This document shows, piece after piece, positions 24,152 to 35,749 of a stretch of 64,000 nucleotides of DNA; the stretch's first letter is position 1, and each line of letters starts with the position of its first letter. The DNA lies in assembly GCF_000420105.1 (NCBI RefSeq), contig NZ_ATUH01000002.1, positions 26,466-90,465 of the forward strand. The letters are read 5' to 3'. Both the position numbers and the translations under genes were made by a program. The stretch is from Metamycoplasma orale ATCC 23714 (GTDB lineage: Bacteria > Bacillota_I > Bacilli_A > Mycoplasmatales > Metamycoplasmataceae). The notes beneath the pieces were generated by a model, which was given only the letters and a program-made list of their open reading frames with translations, made no database searches and was not told the DNA's origin.

Positions 24152-27085
24152 ATGAAGTTAATACAAGTTGAAGCACACGGATTTAAGTCTTTTGCTGATA
24201 AAGTAACTTTGAAATTTGATGGTGGTGTTGTTGCTATAATTGGTCCTAATGGTTCAGGGAAATCCAATATTAATGATGCTATTAGATGAGTTTTAGGTGA
24301 ATCTAGTTATAAAGCATTACGTGGCGATAACATGGAAGATGTTATTTTTGCCGGTTCTAAAACTGAAAAAGAAATGAACCGAGCAGAAGTTACTTTAACT
24401 TTTGATAATAAAGATAGAGCTATTAAGATTCCTTATGATGTTTTTACTATTTCTCGTGTTTTGAATAGAGGAAAAGGTGAAAATGAATATTACATTAATG
24501 GCGAACCCGCAAAATTAAAAGAAGTTAAAGAAATTGCAATGGAAAGTGGTATTTCAAAATCTTCTCTTGCAATTATTGGCCAAGGTACTATTAGTGATAT
24601 TGCAGAAGCTACTCCTGAAAGACGTAGAGAAATTTTTGAAGAAGCTTCAGGTACTTCAATGTATCGTTATAGAAAAGTTGATGCTCAAAAGAAATTAGAA
24701 AGAACAGAAGAAGCTCTTGCACAAATCTCGGTTTTAGTTCAAGAATTAGAAAAACAAGTTAAACCTTTACAACGTCAAGCTGAAAAGGCAAAAATTTATA
24801 TGGAAAAAAGTGACCAGCTTAAAGAAGTTGAAGTTGCTCTTTTAGTACATGATTTTATTTTCTTTTCAGAAAGATTAAAAGAATTAACTCAACAAGCTAA
24901 AGAATTTATGCTTGTTAAAGAAGATTTAGAAGTTAGATTGGAATCATATAATACTTCGCTTGGTGAAAAGAAAGAACTTCTTGATAATTTAAAGAAAAGT
25001 ACTGAAGAGATTTCTAAAGAGCTTGCAGAAATTAATGAAGTTATTCAAGAAATGGAAATTAGAAAGGTTAAAGAAGAAAAAGAAAGAGATCTTATTTTGA
25101 GTGGTCAAAAAAATGTTGATCCAGGTCAAAAGAAAGAAACTCTAAAACATTCTTTAAGCGTTTTAAATCAAAACATTATTTCATATAAAGAGTTTATCAA
25201 AGAAAAGAATGAACAATTAAATGAATTAGAAATTAAATCTGTTAAATATAATTCTGATATAAGTGAATTTAGTAGACTATATAATATTGAAAATGACAAA
25301 TTAAACAAAGTTAAAAACAAGATTGAAGTTATTCAAGATCAAATGACAAATAAGTCATCATTAGCTAAAGGAACTAAAATTATTGTTGAAAACCAACATT
25401 TATTTAAAGGATATGAAGGTTTAGTTAGCGAACTCATTCAAATTGATAAAGATTATATAAGGGCTATTGAAGTTGTTTTATCAAGTGCTGCACAACACAT
25501 TGTTGTTGATGAACCAGAAACTGCCACTGCTGCTATTAACTTTTTAAAAGCTAATAATGGCGGTAAAGCCACCTTTATTCCTTTATCTTCTATTTCACCT
25601 AGATTTGTTGCAGAACAACATATTGTTGTTGCTCAAACTCAAGAAGGATTTTTAGGAGTTGCTTCTGAACTTGTAACCACTAAAAAGAGATATGAAGTTT
25701 TAAAACGTTTCTTATTAGGCAATGTTTTAGTTTGCGATACTATTGAAAGTGCTGTTAGATTACATTCTTTATTAGAAAAGAAATATACGGTTGTAACTTT
25801 AGATGGTGACATTATTCGTATTGGTGGAGTTATGACCGGTGGGCAAGCTTCTCAAACAGTTTCTGCATTTAGTTTAGAAGATCAAATTAAAGAATTAGAA
25901 TCATTTATTCAACCACTTGAAAAAAATATTTCAACCCTAAAAGAACAAATTTCAAAATTAGAATTTGAAAAACAAACTGCCTTATCTTTAATTAGTAATT
26001 ACATGGCAGAAAAAAATTCTTATGAAGTTAAGCTAGCTGAAGACACAGAAGAATTTGATAAATTATCATTATTGTATTCACAAATTTCAAATGAAAAAAT
26101 TACCTTTGAATCAAATGTTGACTTTACAAAAATGATTAATGAAAACCTTGCAAGGAAGAGTGATTTAAGTGTTCAACTAAGAACTCAAAAGGAAATTCTT
26201 CGTACTACAGAAGAGCAATACTATCAAACCATTGTTAAAAAGAATGAGCTTGACGAAGAGTTAAAGCAACTTTTAGACGAAAATGGAAAAAAGATAGGTG
26301 ACAAAGCACGTGCTGAAACTATAATTGACAGTGCTAAAAAAAGATTATCTGAACAATATGGACTTTTATTCGAAACTGCTCAACAATATTACAAACCTGA
26401 CATTGATTTTGATGTAGCAAGAAAACTTGTAGAAAACTTAAAACAAGATATTAGAGAACTTGGGCATATTAACTTAGAAGCTATTCAACAACTAGAAGAA
26501 GTTCAAACTAGATACGATGAAGTTAAAACTCAAGAAGATCAAATTATAGTTGCTAAGAAAACAATTGAAGAAGCTATTAATGAAATGGATAAGATGATTG
26601 TTGAAAGAATTACAGAAACAGTTAATCTTGTTAATGGTGAATTTAAATTTGTTTTTGGCAAGATGTTTGGTGGTGGTATGGCTGAAATAAGATATACTGA
26701 TCCTGATAATATTTTGGAATCAGGTATTGATGTTATTGCACAACCTCCTGGAAAAGCAATTAAAAATCTTAAATTATTTTCAGGTGGAGAAAAAGCACTT
26801 ATTGCTATTTCATTATTATTTTCATTGCTTAAAGCGAAACCTCTTCCATTATGTATTTTAGATGAAGTTGAAGCTGCACTTGATGAAGCCAATGTTATTA
26901 GATTTGCTGAGTTTTTACAAAGTCTTAAAAAAGATACTCAATTTATTGTTATTACACATAGACAAGGAACAATGGAAAGAGCTGACAAATTATATGGTGC
27001 TACAATGCAAAAAAGAGGTGTTACCACATTCTTTGGAGTTAACCTTGTAGAAGCAAAAGAATTAATTAAAGAAGAAGGTAAATAA
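24152..27085 (+). CDS. smc: Chromosome segregation ATPase SMC
   Basis: 977 residues, shorter than the roughly 1180 of Bacillus, mainly through shorter coiled coils. Walker A GPNGSGKSN near residue 35, hinge at about 410-560 (GYEGLVSELIQIDKDYI, GGVMTGGQAS), ABC signature KLFSGGEKALIAISLL and Walker B LCILDEVEAALDEAN near the C-terminus. Start ATG 24152 after GAAAGG. The stop overlaps the next lipoprotein gene (TAATG). Confidence 0.97.
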
Positions 27086-27417
27086 TGAAAAAAAATAAGA
27101 AAATATTATTTTTAGGTGCTTTAACTTTATCAATATCTAGTCTACCTTTAGTTTTTGTTTCATGTGAAACTAGCAAAAAAGGTAAATTAAAAAGAGCATT
27201 AAGAAAAAACAAAAGTTATAGAGTTAGCGTTACTAAAAAATTAGGTATTCCTAATGATTATGAAGATTTTGCAAAAAGAATTTATGATGAGCTTTCAACA
27301 AAATTAAATGGCGTTACAAATAAAGCAGAACGTGAAAAAATTTATGATGAAATTATAAATAAAGTTTATACATCGACAGCAAACTTAACTGATATGTATG
27401 ATACATCTACTAAATAA
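27085..27417 (+). CDS. Small predicted lipoprotein in the smc operon
   Basis: 110 residues. Signal peptide with a mycoplasma-type lipobox (PLVFVSC, Cys near residue 27). The mature part is about 80 charged residues, mostly helical by composition (FAKRIYDELSTKLNGVTNK). No family recognised. Start ATG overlaps the smc stop by one base, so translation is coupled. Followed 17 bp later by a vapD-like gene. Confidence 0.75.
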   Translation: MKKNKKILFLGALTLSISSLPLVFVSCETSKKGKLKRALRKNKSYRVSVTKKLGIPNDYEDFAKRIYDELSTKLNGVTNKAEREKIYDEIINKVYTSTANLTDMYDTSTK

Positions 27418-27434
27418 ATAAAGAAAGGAAAAAA

Positions 27435-27794
27435 ATGTACGGAATAGTTTTTTATTTAAACAAACAAAAATTAATTGAAAATTATGGTAATAATTATCAA
27501 GATGCTTATGAAGAAATTAGAAATTCATTAAGACACTATGGATTTCATTGATTGTCAAATAGTTTTTATTTCTCGCAAACATTAAATAGTCTTTCTAGAG
27601 TTTTTGAAGCGATTAAAGCAATCAAAGAATTTAGTTGATTTGTTAATTCATTAGTCACTTTACATGTTTTTAAAATGGATGACCTTTCTGACTTTACTGA
27701 GTATGTTCAAAATTCAAAACAAAAAATTAAGATGGACGAAGAAGATTTTGAAACAGAAATAGAAGCTGGAAAAACTAAAAAACCAAATAAATAA
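27435..27794 (+). CDS. vapD: VapD-like protein (Cas2-type ferredoxin-like fold), possibly inactive
   Basis: 119 residues with two UGA Trp codons. It matches the VapD layout along its length: MYGIVFYLNKQKL, DAYEEIRNSLRHYGFHW, LSRVFEAIKAIKEFSWF and FKMDDLSDFTEYVQ. VapD proteins are small ribonucleases, toxins in some species, related to Cas2. The first strand usually reads AFDL; here it is VFYL, so the conserved Asp is a Tyr. An acidic C-terminal tail of about 25 residues is extra. SD AAAGGAA. No cas genes or CRISPR array in the window and no recognisable antitoxin. Confidence 0.82.
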
Positions 27795-27800
27795 TAATTT

Positions 27801-27837
27801 AAAAAATCTCCTTGCAATAAGGAGATTTTTAATTTTT
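27801..27837. terminator. Bidirectional terminator between the vapD-like gene and the LRR lipoprotein gene
   Basis: AAATCTCCTT pairs with AAGGAGATTT, flanked by A-run and T-run, so it can work on both strands for the convergent genes. Confidence 0.85.
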
Positions 27838-27844
27838 CTAAATA

Positions 27845-28585
27845 TTAATTAATTGTAATTTTTGAAACAAATTTTTTGTATTCATCAGAAGCTAATTGCT
27901 TTTGAAGATAAGATTTAAGATCTGCATTTTTAACAATTAAAGTTATATTTCCTTCTTGAACAAAACTATCAAGTGAGGCACTCGTTATATTTTCTGATAA
28001 TTCCAAGTTAGTTAATTTATTTGCTTCAAATATACCATTTTCAAGTGAACGAATGTTAGTTCCAAGAGTTAAATTATCAATTAAGTTTAAAGCAAATGCT
28101 TGTCTATTCAATTTTAGTTCTTTTGTAGTATTAGGTAAAACTAAAGTTTTAATTTTATTTTTTCAAAATGCATTGGAATCTATAAGTGATAAGTTTTTAC
28201 AATTAGTAAAATCTAATTCTTCAATTTGAAGTGCTTCAAAAGCAGCTCTTCCAATATATTCTATTGATTCAGGAAAAATAATCTTTCTAATGTTAACTTC
28301 TCCATTTACAAATAAATCATTATAGTTTGCTAATTTAGCTTCTTTTACAGAAGTTTCTAAAAATGATTTAGCAAATGAACCGTCCGGAATGTGTGTAATA
28401 TTTGTTTTACTTAAATCAAGGGTACGTGTTGTTTTGTCAAAATTGTGTAAATAGTTAATGCAAAAACGATTAGTTTTTTCCCCACCATTGCAACCACATG
28501 AAAAAGTTAAAAATGGGATAGAAACAATCGGTAATGCGATTAAAGTTCCTAAAAATATTTTGTTGTTTCTTTTTGTGTTTTTCAT
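27845..28585 (-). CDS. Predicted lipoprotein with BspA-type leucine-rich repeats
   Basis: 246 residues, one UGA Trp. Signal peptide with lipobox LTFSC (Cys near residue 30). The mature part carries LRR_5/BspA-like units: RKIIFPESIEYIGRAAFEA, KTLVLPNTTKELKL and NLTLGTNIRSLENGIFEAN. Such surface repeat proteins are usually linked to adhesion or host binding; that role is inference here. Divergent from uvrB. Confidence 0.82.
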
Positions 28586-28627
28586 AATTTACTAATTTTA
28601 CCATATTTTTACTTATTCTAATATACA

Positions 28628-28648
28628 TATAATATAATTTAATTTAAT
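28628..28648 (+). promoter_or_regulatory. Promoter just upstream of uvrB; probable near-leaderless mRNA
   Basis: Overlapping TATAAT boxes at 28628-28633 and 28633-28638 lie only 10-15 bp before the uvrB ATG, and no SD is seen between them and the start. Confidence 0.5.
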
Positions 28649-30661
28649 ATGAATGACAACGAAGATATTAAATTTAAATTAGTTTCAAAATATAAACCTG
28701 CAGGAGATCAACCTAAAGCAATTGAACAACTTGTTGAAGGTCTAAAAGAAAATAAAGAGCATCAAGTGCTTTTAGGAGTAACAGGGTCTGGTAAAACTTT
28801 TACTGTAGCTAATGTTATTGAAAGAATGCAAAGACCAGCTTTAATAATTAGTCACAACAAAACTTTAGCTAGTCAATTATATAGTGAACTTAAAGAATTT
28901 TTTCCCGATAATAGAGTTGAATATTTCGTTTCATATTTTGATTATTATAAGCCTGAAGCATATATTCCCAAAAGCGACTTGTATATAGAGAAAGTTTCAA
29001 AAAATAGTAAGATTTTAGAATCCATGAGAATGTCTGCTATTAATGCTTTAAGTATAAGAAGAGATACAATTGTGGTTGCTTCCGTTGCTTCAATTTATGG
29101 TGAATATAATCCTAATGAATATCGAAAAAACTTCTTACCTATAGAGATAAATCAAAAAATTGAAAGATCAAAAATTATTAGTAAATTAATTAAAATTGGA
29201 TATAATAGAAAAAAATCAGAACTTGATCGCGGAGATTTTGATATTAAAGGAGATGTTTTAGAAATAGCTCCTGGATATACAAATGATTATAATTTAAGAA
29301 TTGAATTTTTTGATGATCAAATAGAAGCAATTTCTCAAATTCATCCTATAACAAAGGATAAAATTAAAAACTTATCTAGTTTAACAATATTTCCTTCTAC
29401 CACTTATACTGTTAAAGATGAAGTAATGAAAAATATGATTGAAGAAATTAAAGAAGAGTTAAATGAAAGAATTGAATATTTTAAAAAAGAAGGAAAATTA
29501 TTAGAAGCTCAAAGAATTAAAGATAGAGTACTTAATGATATAGATTCTATTGAAGAATTTGGATATACAAGTGGTATTGAAAACTATGCTAGATATTTAG
29601 ACGGTAGAAAACCTGGACAAAGACCGTACTCATTATTTGATTATTTGCCTGATGATGCTTTAGTATTTTTAGATGAAAGTCACTTAATGATTCCTCAATT
29701 ACAAGGTATGTATGAAGGCGATAGATCTAGAAAGCAAACTTTAGTTGATTATGGGTTTAGATTACCTTCAGCTTTAGACAATAGGCCGCTTACTCTAAAA
29801 GAATTTGAGAGCTTTAATTTTCAAAAGATATATTTGTCCGCTACTCCGGGCGATTATGAACTAAATAAAACATATGGTGAAGTAGTTTCGCAATATATAA
29901 GACCAACAGGTTTATTAGACCCTATTATTGAAATTAGAAGTAAAGATAATCAAATTAATGATATTTATGACAATATTAAAAATCAAATTGCCAAAAATGA
30001 AAGAACTTTAATTTTAACAACAACTAAAAAACATGCTGAGGAACTTTCTTTATATTTAAAAGAAAATAAAATAAAAGCAGCATACATTCATGATCAATTT
30101 AAAACTTTTGAACGTAATGAAATTATTAAAGCTTTAAGATTAGGCAAGTATGATGTAGTTATTGGAATTAATTTATTGCGTGAAGGAATTGACATCCCTG
30201 AAGTTAGTTTAATTTGCGTTCTTAATGCTGATATAAATGGACTTTCTAGAAATGCAAGAAGCTTAATTCAAATTGTAGGTAGAGCTTCGAGAAATGATCA
30301 TGGTAAGGTTATCTTTTATGCAAATACAATTTCAAGTGGTATGAGAGAATGTATTCAAGACAACTTAACTAAGAGAAAAATTCAAGAAGAATATAATGTA
30401 AAAAATCATATAACACCTAAAACAATTATTAAGCCTATTACTGCTCCAATTCAAAGTTCTTGAGTTCTAGAAGACATTGAAGGCTATTTTGACATCAAAG
30501 ATAAAAATGCTGATGTTGTTTATAACAAAAAATACATTGATAATTTAATTAGACAAATGAAAAAATATTCTAAAGAAAATAAGTTTGAAGAAGCTATTTT
30601 AATTAGAGATCACTTGTTTGAATTAGGTATTGATGCTGAAGATATTAAAAACAAAAATTAA
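28649..30661 (+). CDS. uvrB: Excinuclease ABC subunit B
   Basis: 670 residues, full length. Damage-verification helicase of nucleotide excision repair. [10 protein letters not shown] (Walker A), the beta-hairpin region [20 protein letters not shown] (motif II), [13 protein letters not shown] and the C-terminal UvrC-binding domain after the single UGA Trp. No uvrA or uvrC in the window. The 3' end overlaps the convergent HExxH gene by 4 bp. Confidence 0.97.
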
Positions 30662-32550
30662 TATTTTTCTAATACATATTGATACTTTATATCTCCTAAA
30701 GTATCGATTTTTTTTATGCTTATTTTATAAGAATTATTTAAACCTAAAGTAATATTATTATTTTCAATATACTTTCTTATATTAATAACTGACCTTTTAA
30801 TTTCTTCTTGTCTTGCATAAAAATTAGCATTTGCTATTTCAACTATTTCATTTGAATCTTTTTGGCCATTATTATTTTTATCTATTCAAAATTTAAAATT
30901 AAATGTCGAGTTATTTAAATTTGTTAGTTTTGAAATATCTAAGGGATCTGTAACATAACTATAAAGAGTTTTATCTTGATTTATTAAACTTACATCAGAG
31001 TTAGTGTCTTCAATAAAACTTTGTCATTTTGTTTTTACTATAGTATTAGCTTTAAATACATTTAGTTTAATATTTTCTTCTTTAATTGAATTAGATGCAA
31101 CTAAATAAATATTTTTATAAGGATTATCTAACTTTAAATAACCGCCTAAAACTATATCATTAAATTGGTTATATTGATTATATGAAAAATAGCTTATTGG
31201 CAAACCATAACCCATTAAATCCATATAAGTTTTATAAATACCTTTAACGTTTTCATTAGCAGGTAAACTTTTAAAAGGCAAAGAATAACCATTTTGAAGT
31301 GAAAAAGTTTGTCTAACTAATTTTTTATATTTGCGAAGTTCATTATCAAAAACCCAATTGGTAGATACTATTTCTAAATTATTTAAAGATTGTACATTAG
31401 CAATATTTTTTAATATATCATCCCCAAATGAACTTATGAAATATCCATTTTCCTTCTTAAAATAAGCAATATTTTCAAAAAGACTAGAATAAGGATTGTA
31501 AATTGTTTTGGAATTAGTGTATGTTAATTTAACAAATTCTCTAGCAATTAATTCTTCTATAGAATATAAATAGTCAATTCTATCTTCTGTTATTGGCGAA
31601 GCAAAACGAATACTTAAAGCAGGATTAGGATTATTAAAATAATATTCTTTGTTTTCAAAGTTTTGTCATTTTAATTTGTCTGCATAACTTAAATTAGAAC
31701 TTTTAGTATTTGCAAAGTTAAAAAGATCATAAGCAGAAAAATTTTTAAATATTGAGTTGTTAGAAATAGCATCTAATAAATAAGATTCATAGCTCTTGTA
31801 ATTTTCATTATATAAATATTTTTTTATTCCGTCAATAAACTTAGTATTGTTTGTATAGTTTTTAATGAAAATATCTTTGTAAAAATTAAAACTATTTTCA
31901 GCTAATTTATAGTAATAATTTGTTGTGTAATTATTATCTGTCTTTTTCCCTGAATTATTATATACGTTTGCAATATGGTGTGTATATTCGTGAACTAGTG
32001 TAGGTAAAACCATCTCAACTTTTTTATTAAGATCTACTGTATCTCAACTTTTTTGATACCCATTTCTAGCTTTAGTTAATTCGGTTGTAAATAGAATAAT
32101 TTCCTTAGTTTCTGGGTTATATAAACCATTAACATCTTGCCCAGCATTATTAGAATAACGCTTATTTATAGATATTTTTTGAATTTCGAAAATTTCAGGT
32201 CCGAAGTTTGCCCGGCGCTTAAATTCTTTGCTTAAAAGTTCTAAACCTTCCTTATTAAAAAAATATTTATAGTTACCTTTGCTATCTTTAGCATAAGGAT
32301 ATTCTTCAAAAAAAAGTTCATCAAATTTGTAATCTTTACTAATCTTATTATTTTCAGAGTATTTTACATTGTAAGAAATTTTGTTTTTTTCATCAATAGC
32401 AAAATTGGTTTGCAAGTTAGAAGAAAAAGATTTTAAAACAAACATTACAACAATAGCAAAAAATCCCAAGATCAAAAGAAGAGAAATGGGGATAACTACA
32501 ACGTAAATTAGATTTGTACGTTTTGTATTTTTGTTGTTCTTTGTATTCAT
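30658..32550 (-). CDS. Membrane-anchored putative zinc metallopeptidase (HEYTHH)
   Basis: 630 residues with three or more UGA Trp codons. One N-terminal membrane anchor (ISLLLILGFFAIVVMFVL, about residues 18-38) without lipobox Cys places the rest outside the cell. Residues 187-191 are HEYTH, a zincin HExxH motif, in PTLVHEYTHHIANV; a downstream EELIAREFVKL could supply the third ligand and helix. The C-terminal part is beta-rich with no recognised domain. I know no characterised homologue. No SD; a TATAAT box lies close to the start. Confidence 0.7.
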
Positions 32551-32702
32551 AATATTATTAATATTATAAATACATTTTTTTAAATCTTATTTTAATTATT
32601 TTTAGATAGGCACATTTTTTGAAAAAAGTATTCTTATAAGTATTTTTTTAATCTTTGTTTTTTTAATAGTCTATATAATAAATATAAATATAAAGGATTA
32701 TC

Positions 32703-33251
32703 ATGTTAAGAATTATTGCAGGAAAATATAGAAATAGATTAATTGAACAACCAGCAAGAAAAACAACAAGGCCTACAATTGATAGAGTTAGAGAAGCTAT
32801 TTTTTCTAGTATTCAATTTGATATTGAAGACAAAACGTTTTTAGATTTATTTTCAGGTAGTGGAAGTTTTTGTTTAGAAGCTTTGTCAAGAAATGCAAAA
32901 AGTGCTATTTGTATAGAAAAAGATGTAAATGCTTTCTTAATATTGAATAAAAATAAAAAAGCACTTAATGAAGAAAATCTTCTTTCTTATAATACTGATG
33001 CAATAACTTATTTGACAAGAATGAATAATAAAAGGAAATTTGATTTTATTTATTTAGATCCTCCTTTTATAGAAATAAAACTTTTATTGGAGTGCTTAAA
33101 TATTATTCACAAAGAAAAAATTCTTAATGAAGATGGACTAATTTTAGTAGAAACCAATGAAAAAAATCTTAATATAGACTTATCAAAGTTTGAAGTTATG
33201 AAATGCAAAAAGTATGGTAAAATATATATTTATTATTTAAAAGTTATTTAA
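32703..33251 (+). CDS. rsmD: 16S rRNA (guanine-966-N2)-methyltransferase RsmD
   Basis: 182 residues. SAM-dependent m2G966 methylation of 16S rRNA. MLRIIAGKYRNR and TRPTIDRVREAIFSSI are diagnostic; FLDLFSGSGSFCLEAL (motif I) and LDPPF (catalytic) follow. Starts the rsmD-gmk-phosphatase-kinase cluster. Only a weak AAAGGA ribosome binding site. Confidence 0.93.
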   Translation: MLRIIAGKYRNRLIEQPARKTTRPTIDRVREAIFSSIQFDIEDKTFLDLFSGSGSFCLEALSRNAKSAICIEKDVNAFLILNKNKKALNEENLLSYNTDAITYLTRMNNKRKFDFIYLDPPFIEIKLLLECLNIIHKEKILNEDGLILVETNEKNLNIDLSKFEVMKCKKYGKIYIYYLKVI

Positions 33252-33286
33252 ACAAAATTACATTTATTAATTATAAAGAGGTTAAA

Positions 33287-33922
33287 ATGGCAAAGAAAAA
33301 TCAAAGAAAATTAATTATATTTACAGGCCCAAGTGGTGTTGGAAAAGGCACTATTGAAAAAGCTCTTTTTGAAAACAAAGATTTAAAATTGAAATTATCT
33401 GTTTCAGTAACAACAAGACGCCCAAGAGAAGGCGAAATTGATGGTGTTCATTATTACTTTGTTTCTCAAGAAACATTTGATGCATGTTTAGCAGATAATA
33501 AACTTATTGAATATTCACTTCACTTTGATAATTATTATGGAACCCTATATTCAGAAATTGCAAGAATTAGTGAACAAGGTATGATCCCTGTTTTAGAAAT
33601 TGAAACTAATGGTGCAACTCAAGTTGTTCAATATTACAAATCAAAAAAGAAGGCAGATGAAATTGTTTCAATTTTTATAATGCCTCCTTCATTTAAAGAA
33701 TTAGAAAATAGAATTATTGGGAGAAATACAGAATCTCCAGAAATTATTAAAAAGAGATTGGCTAAAGCTAGAGAAGAAATTGGACAATCATCATTTTTCG
33801 AATACATAGTTGTAAATAATAACATTGATCAAACAGTAAAAGAAGTTACTGATATTATTAAAAAAGAATTTGCTCACATTTTAGAAGAAAAGCCAGAAGA
33901 ATCTGAAGGTAGAAAAGCGTAA
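33287..33922 (+). CDS. gmk: Guanylate kinase
   Basis: 211 residues. Phosphorylates GMP/dGMP. FTGPSGVGKGT (P-loop), SVTTRRPREGEIDGVHYYF and RLAKAREEIG are diagnostic. SD AGAGG. The PP2C gene starts 5 bp downstream. Confidence 0.96.
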   Translation: MAKKNQRKLIIFTGPSGVGKGTIEKALFENKDLKLKLSVSVTTRRPREGEIDGVHYYFVSQETFDACLADNKLIEYSLHFDNYYGTLYSEIARISEQGMIPVLEIETNGATQVVQYYKSKKKADEIVSIFIMPPSFKELENRIIGRNTESPEIIKKRLAKAREEIGQSSFFEYIVVNNNIDQTVKEVTDIIKKEFAHILEEKPEESEGRKA

Positions 33923-33927
33923 TTAAT

Positions 33928-34674
33928 ATGGAATATACATTTAAATCTGATGTTGGAATTGTTAGACCGGAAAATCAAGATAGAGTTGGTGTTGCAGTAA
34001 AAGGCGACTGAGTTTTAGCAATGCTTTGCGACGGTATGGGTGGACACTATGGTGGATCTAAAGCTGCTAGTATCGCTATCCAAACCTTTGAACAATATTT
34101 TCAAAATCATTTTGACGAAAATATTGACTATAAAAATAAAAAGGAAATTAATATTTGATTTATTAATGCATTAAGCGCTATTAAACATCAATTGAATAAA
34201 ACCGCTGAAGAAGATCCAACTTTTAGAGATATGGGAACTACTTTAACAGCTAGTTTAATTTATCCAAAAGAAAAACATATTTATGTTTTCAATGTTGGGG
34301 ATTCAAGAACATATATTTATAATGGACTTTTACATCAAGTTACAGAAGATCAAAATGTTATGAATCAATGAATTAGGCAAGGTACAATGAAACCTCACGA
34401 AGCAGAAAAACATCCTTTTGCTAATAAACTAACAAGTTGTTTGGGGCCTAACAAAATAATGACACCAGATGGTTTTGTATATAATAAAGATTCAAATGCA
34501 AAATATATTATTTTAACTAGTGATGGCTTACATGATTGAGTTGATAAGCCACTTTTTGAAAGAATTATTCAAGCTAAAAATTTATCATTAGAAGAAAAAG
34601 CAAATACTTTAATTAAGTATGCAAAGCACAATATGTCTAATGATAATATGTCTATAGTAATTGTTGAAATTTAA
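33928..34674 (+). CDS. prpC: PP2C-family Ser/Thr protein phosphatase
   Basis: 248 residues with four or more UGA Trp codons. Metal-binding motifs of bacterial PPM phosphatases are all present: RPENQDRVG, CDGMGGHYGG, GTTLTASL, FNVGDSRTYIY, TSDGLHDWV and DNMSIVIVE. It forms the usual pair with the downstream Ser/Thr kinase and is expected to reverse its phosphorylation. Confidence 0.95.
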
Positions 34675-34714
34675 CTTCATATAAGGCATAAAATAAAAAA
34701 ATAAAGAGGGAAAA

Positions 34715-35749
34715 ATGAAAAAAGAAGACGAATTACTAAAATACAAAAATCTACAAAAGAATTTTTATGATTTTGTTTTTTTGGCTGATGGTGGATTTGG
34801 ATCTGTATATTCTGCTAGATATAGAAAAGATCATAGAAAATTTGCTATTAAACTTTTAACATTAAATGCTCCTAGAATAGAAGCTAATAAAAAACGCTTT
34901 ATTAATGAAATTAGATTAATGAAAAAAATAATAAGCAATAATGTTGTAAGAATTTTTGGCGAATATGTTCATATTGATCGTAATGATCCTACAAATGATG
35001 AAATATATGTTGCGATGGAATACATTGATGGTATAAGCCTTAAAACAAAAATATTAAAAGAACATATGGATTGTGACACTATTGTTTCCATTGCTAAAGA
35101 TATTTGTCAAGGGCTTATTGATATTCATGCTGCAAATGTTGTTCATAGAGATTTAAAACCAAGCAACGTTTTGTTTGATAAAAATGGGGTGGCTAAGCTA
35201 ATTGATTTAGGTATTTCGCTTGATGGTGAAGAAGCAGAACGTGTTACCAGAGCTAACACAATTGTAGGTTCTGTGCAATATGTTGCTCCTGAACTTGTTT
35301 TAAAATCTGCTGAACCTTCAGTTCAATCAGATATTTATGCCTTTGGTGTTATGCTTTACGAAATGCTTGCTGATGGTAAATTACCTTATGCAGGTAAAGA
35401 TCACGCTACAATAGCATACCTTCATGTTAATAGAGAGTTTCCCCCTCTTCCTAAAACAAATAAAACTATCCCACAAGCTTTAGAAAATATTGTTATTAAA
35501 TGTACTGCCAAAAAACCAGAAGATAGGTATGCTGATTGTACAGCTTTATATAATGACTTATCTATTTGTATGAGAACTGATTTGCATACAGTACCTAGGC
35601 TTACATTTGATGAAACAAAAAAAAACAAAAAAAGTTTGGTAGAAAGGATTAATACTAAAAAATTTACTATTGGTTTAATAGTGTCTTTTGCTGTTTTAAT
35701 AATAGTTGCAATAGTATTAGTTATTCTATCAGTTAAAGGAATTATATAG
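34715..35749 (+). CDS. pknB: Ser/Thr protein kinase (PrkC/PknB type, no PASTA domains)
   Basis: 344 residues. Full Hanks kinase domain: GGFGSVYSAR (Gly loop), FAIKLL (Lys), HRDLKPSNVLF (catalytic loop), DLG in place of DFG, and APE. A single C-terminal membrane helix (about residues 320-341) ends after a few residues, so no extracellular PASTA sensor exists. The stop is directly followed by rsgA. Confidence 0.95.
   Translation: MKKEDELLKYKNLQKNFYDFVFLADGGFGSVYSARYRKDHRKFAIKLLTLNAPRIEANKKRFINEIRLMKKIISNNVVRIFGEYVHIDRNDPTNDEIYVAMEYIDGISLKTKILKEHMDCDTIVSIAKDICQGLIDIHAANVVHRDLKPSNVLFDKNGVAKLIDLGISLDGEEAERVTRANTIVGSVQYVAPELVLKSAEPSVQSDIYAFGVMLYEMLADGKLPYAGKDHATIAYLHVNREFPPLPKTNKTIPQALENIVIKCTAKKPEDRYADCTALYNDLSICMRTDLHTVPRLTFDETKKNKKSLVERINTKKFTIGLIVSFAVLIIVAIVLVILSVKGII

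Noticed and set aside
27435..27794. Cas2, hence a CRISPR system
   Set aside because: The sequence fits VapD along its whole length, no other cas gene is present, and I found no array of short spaced repeats in the window.
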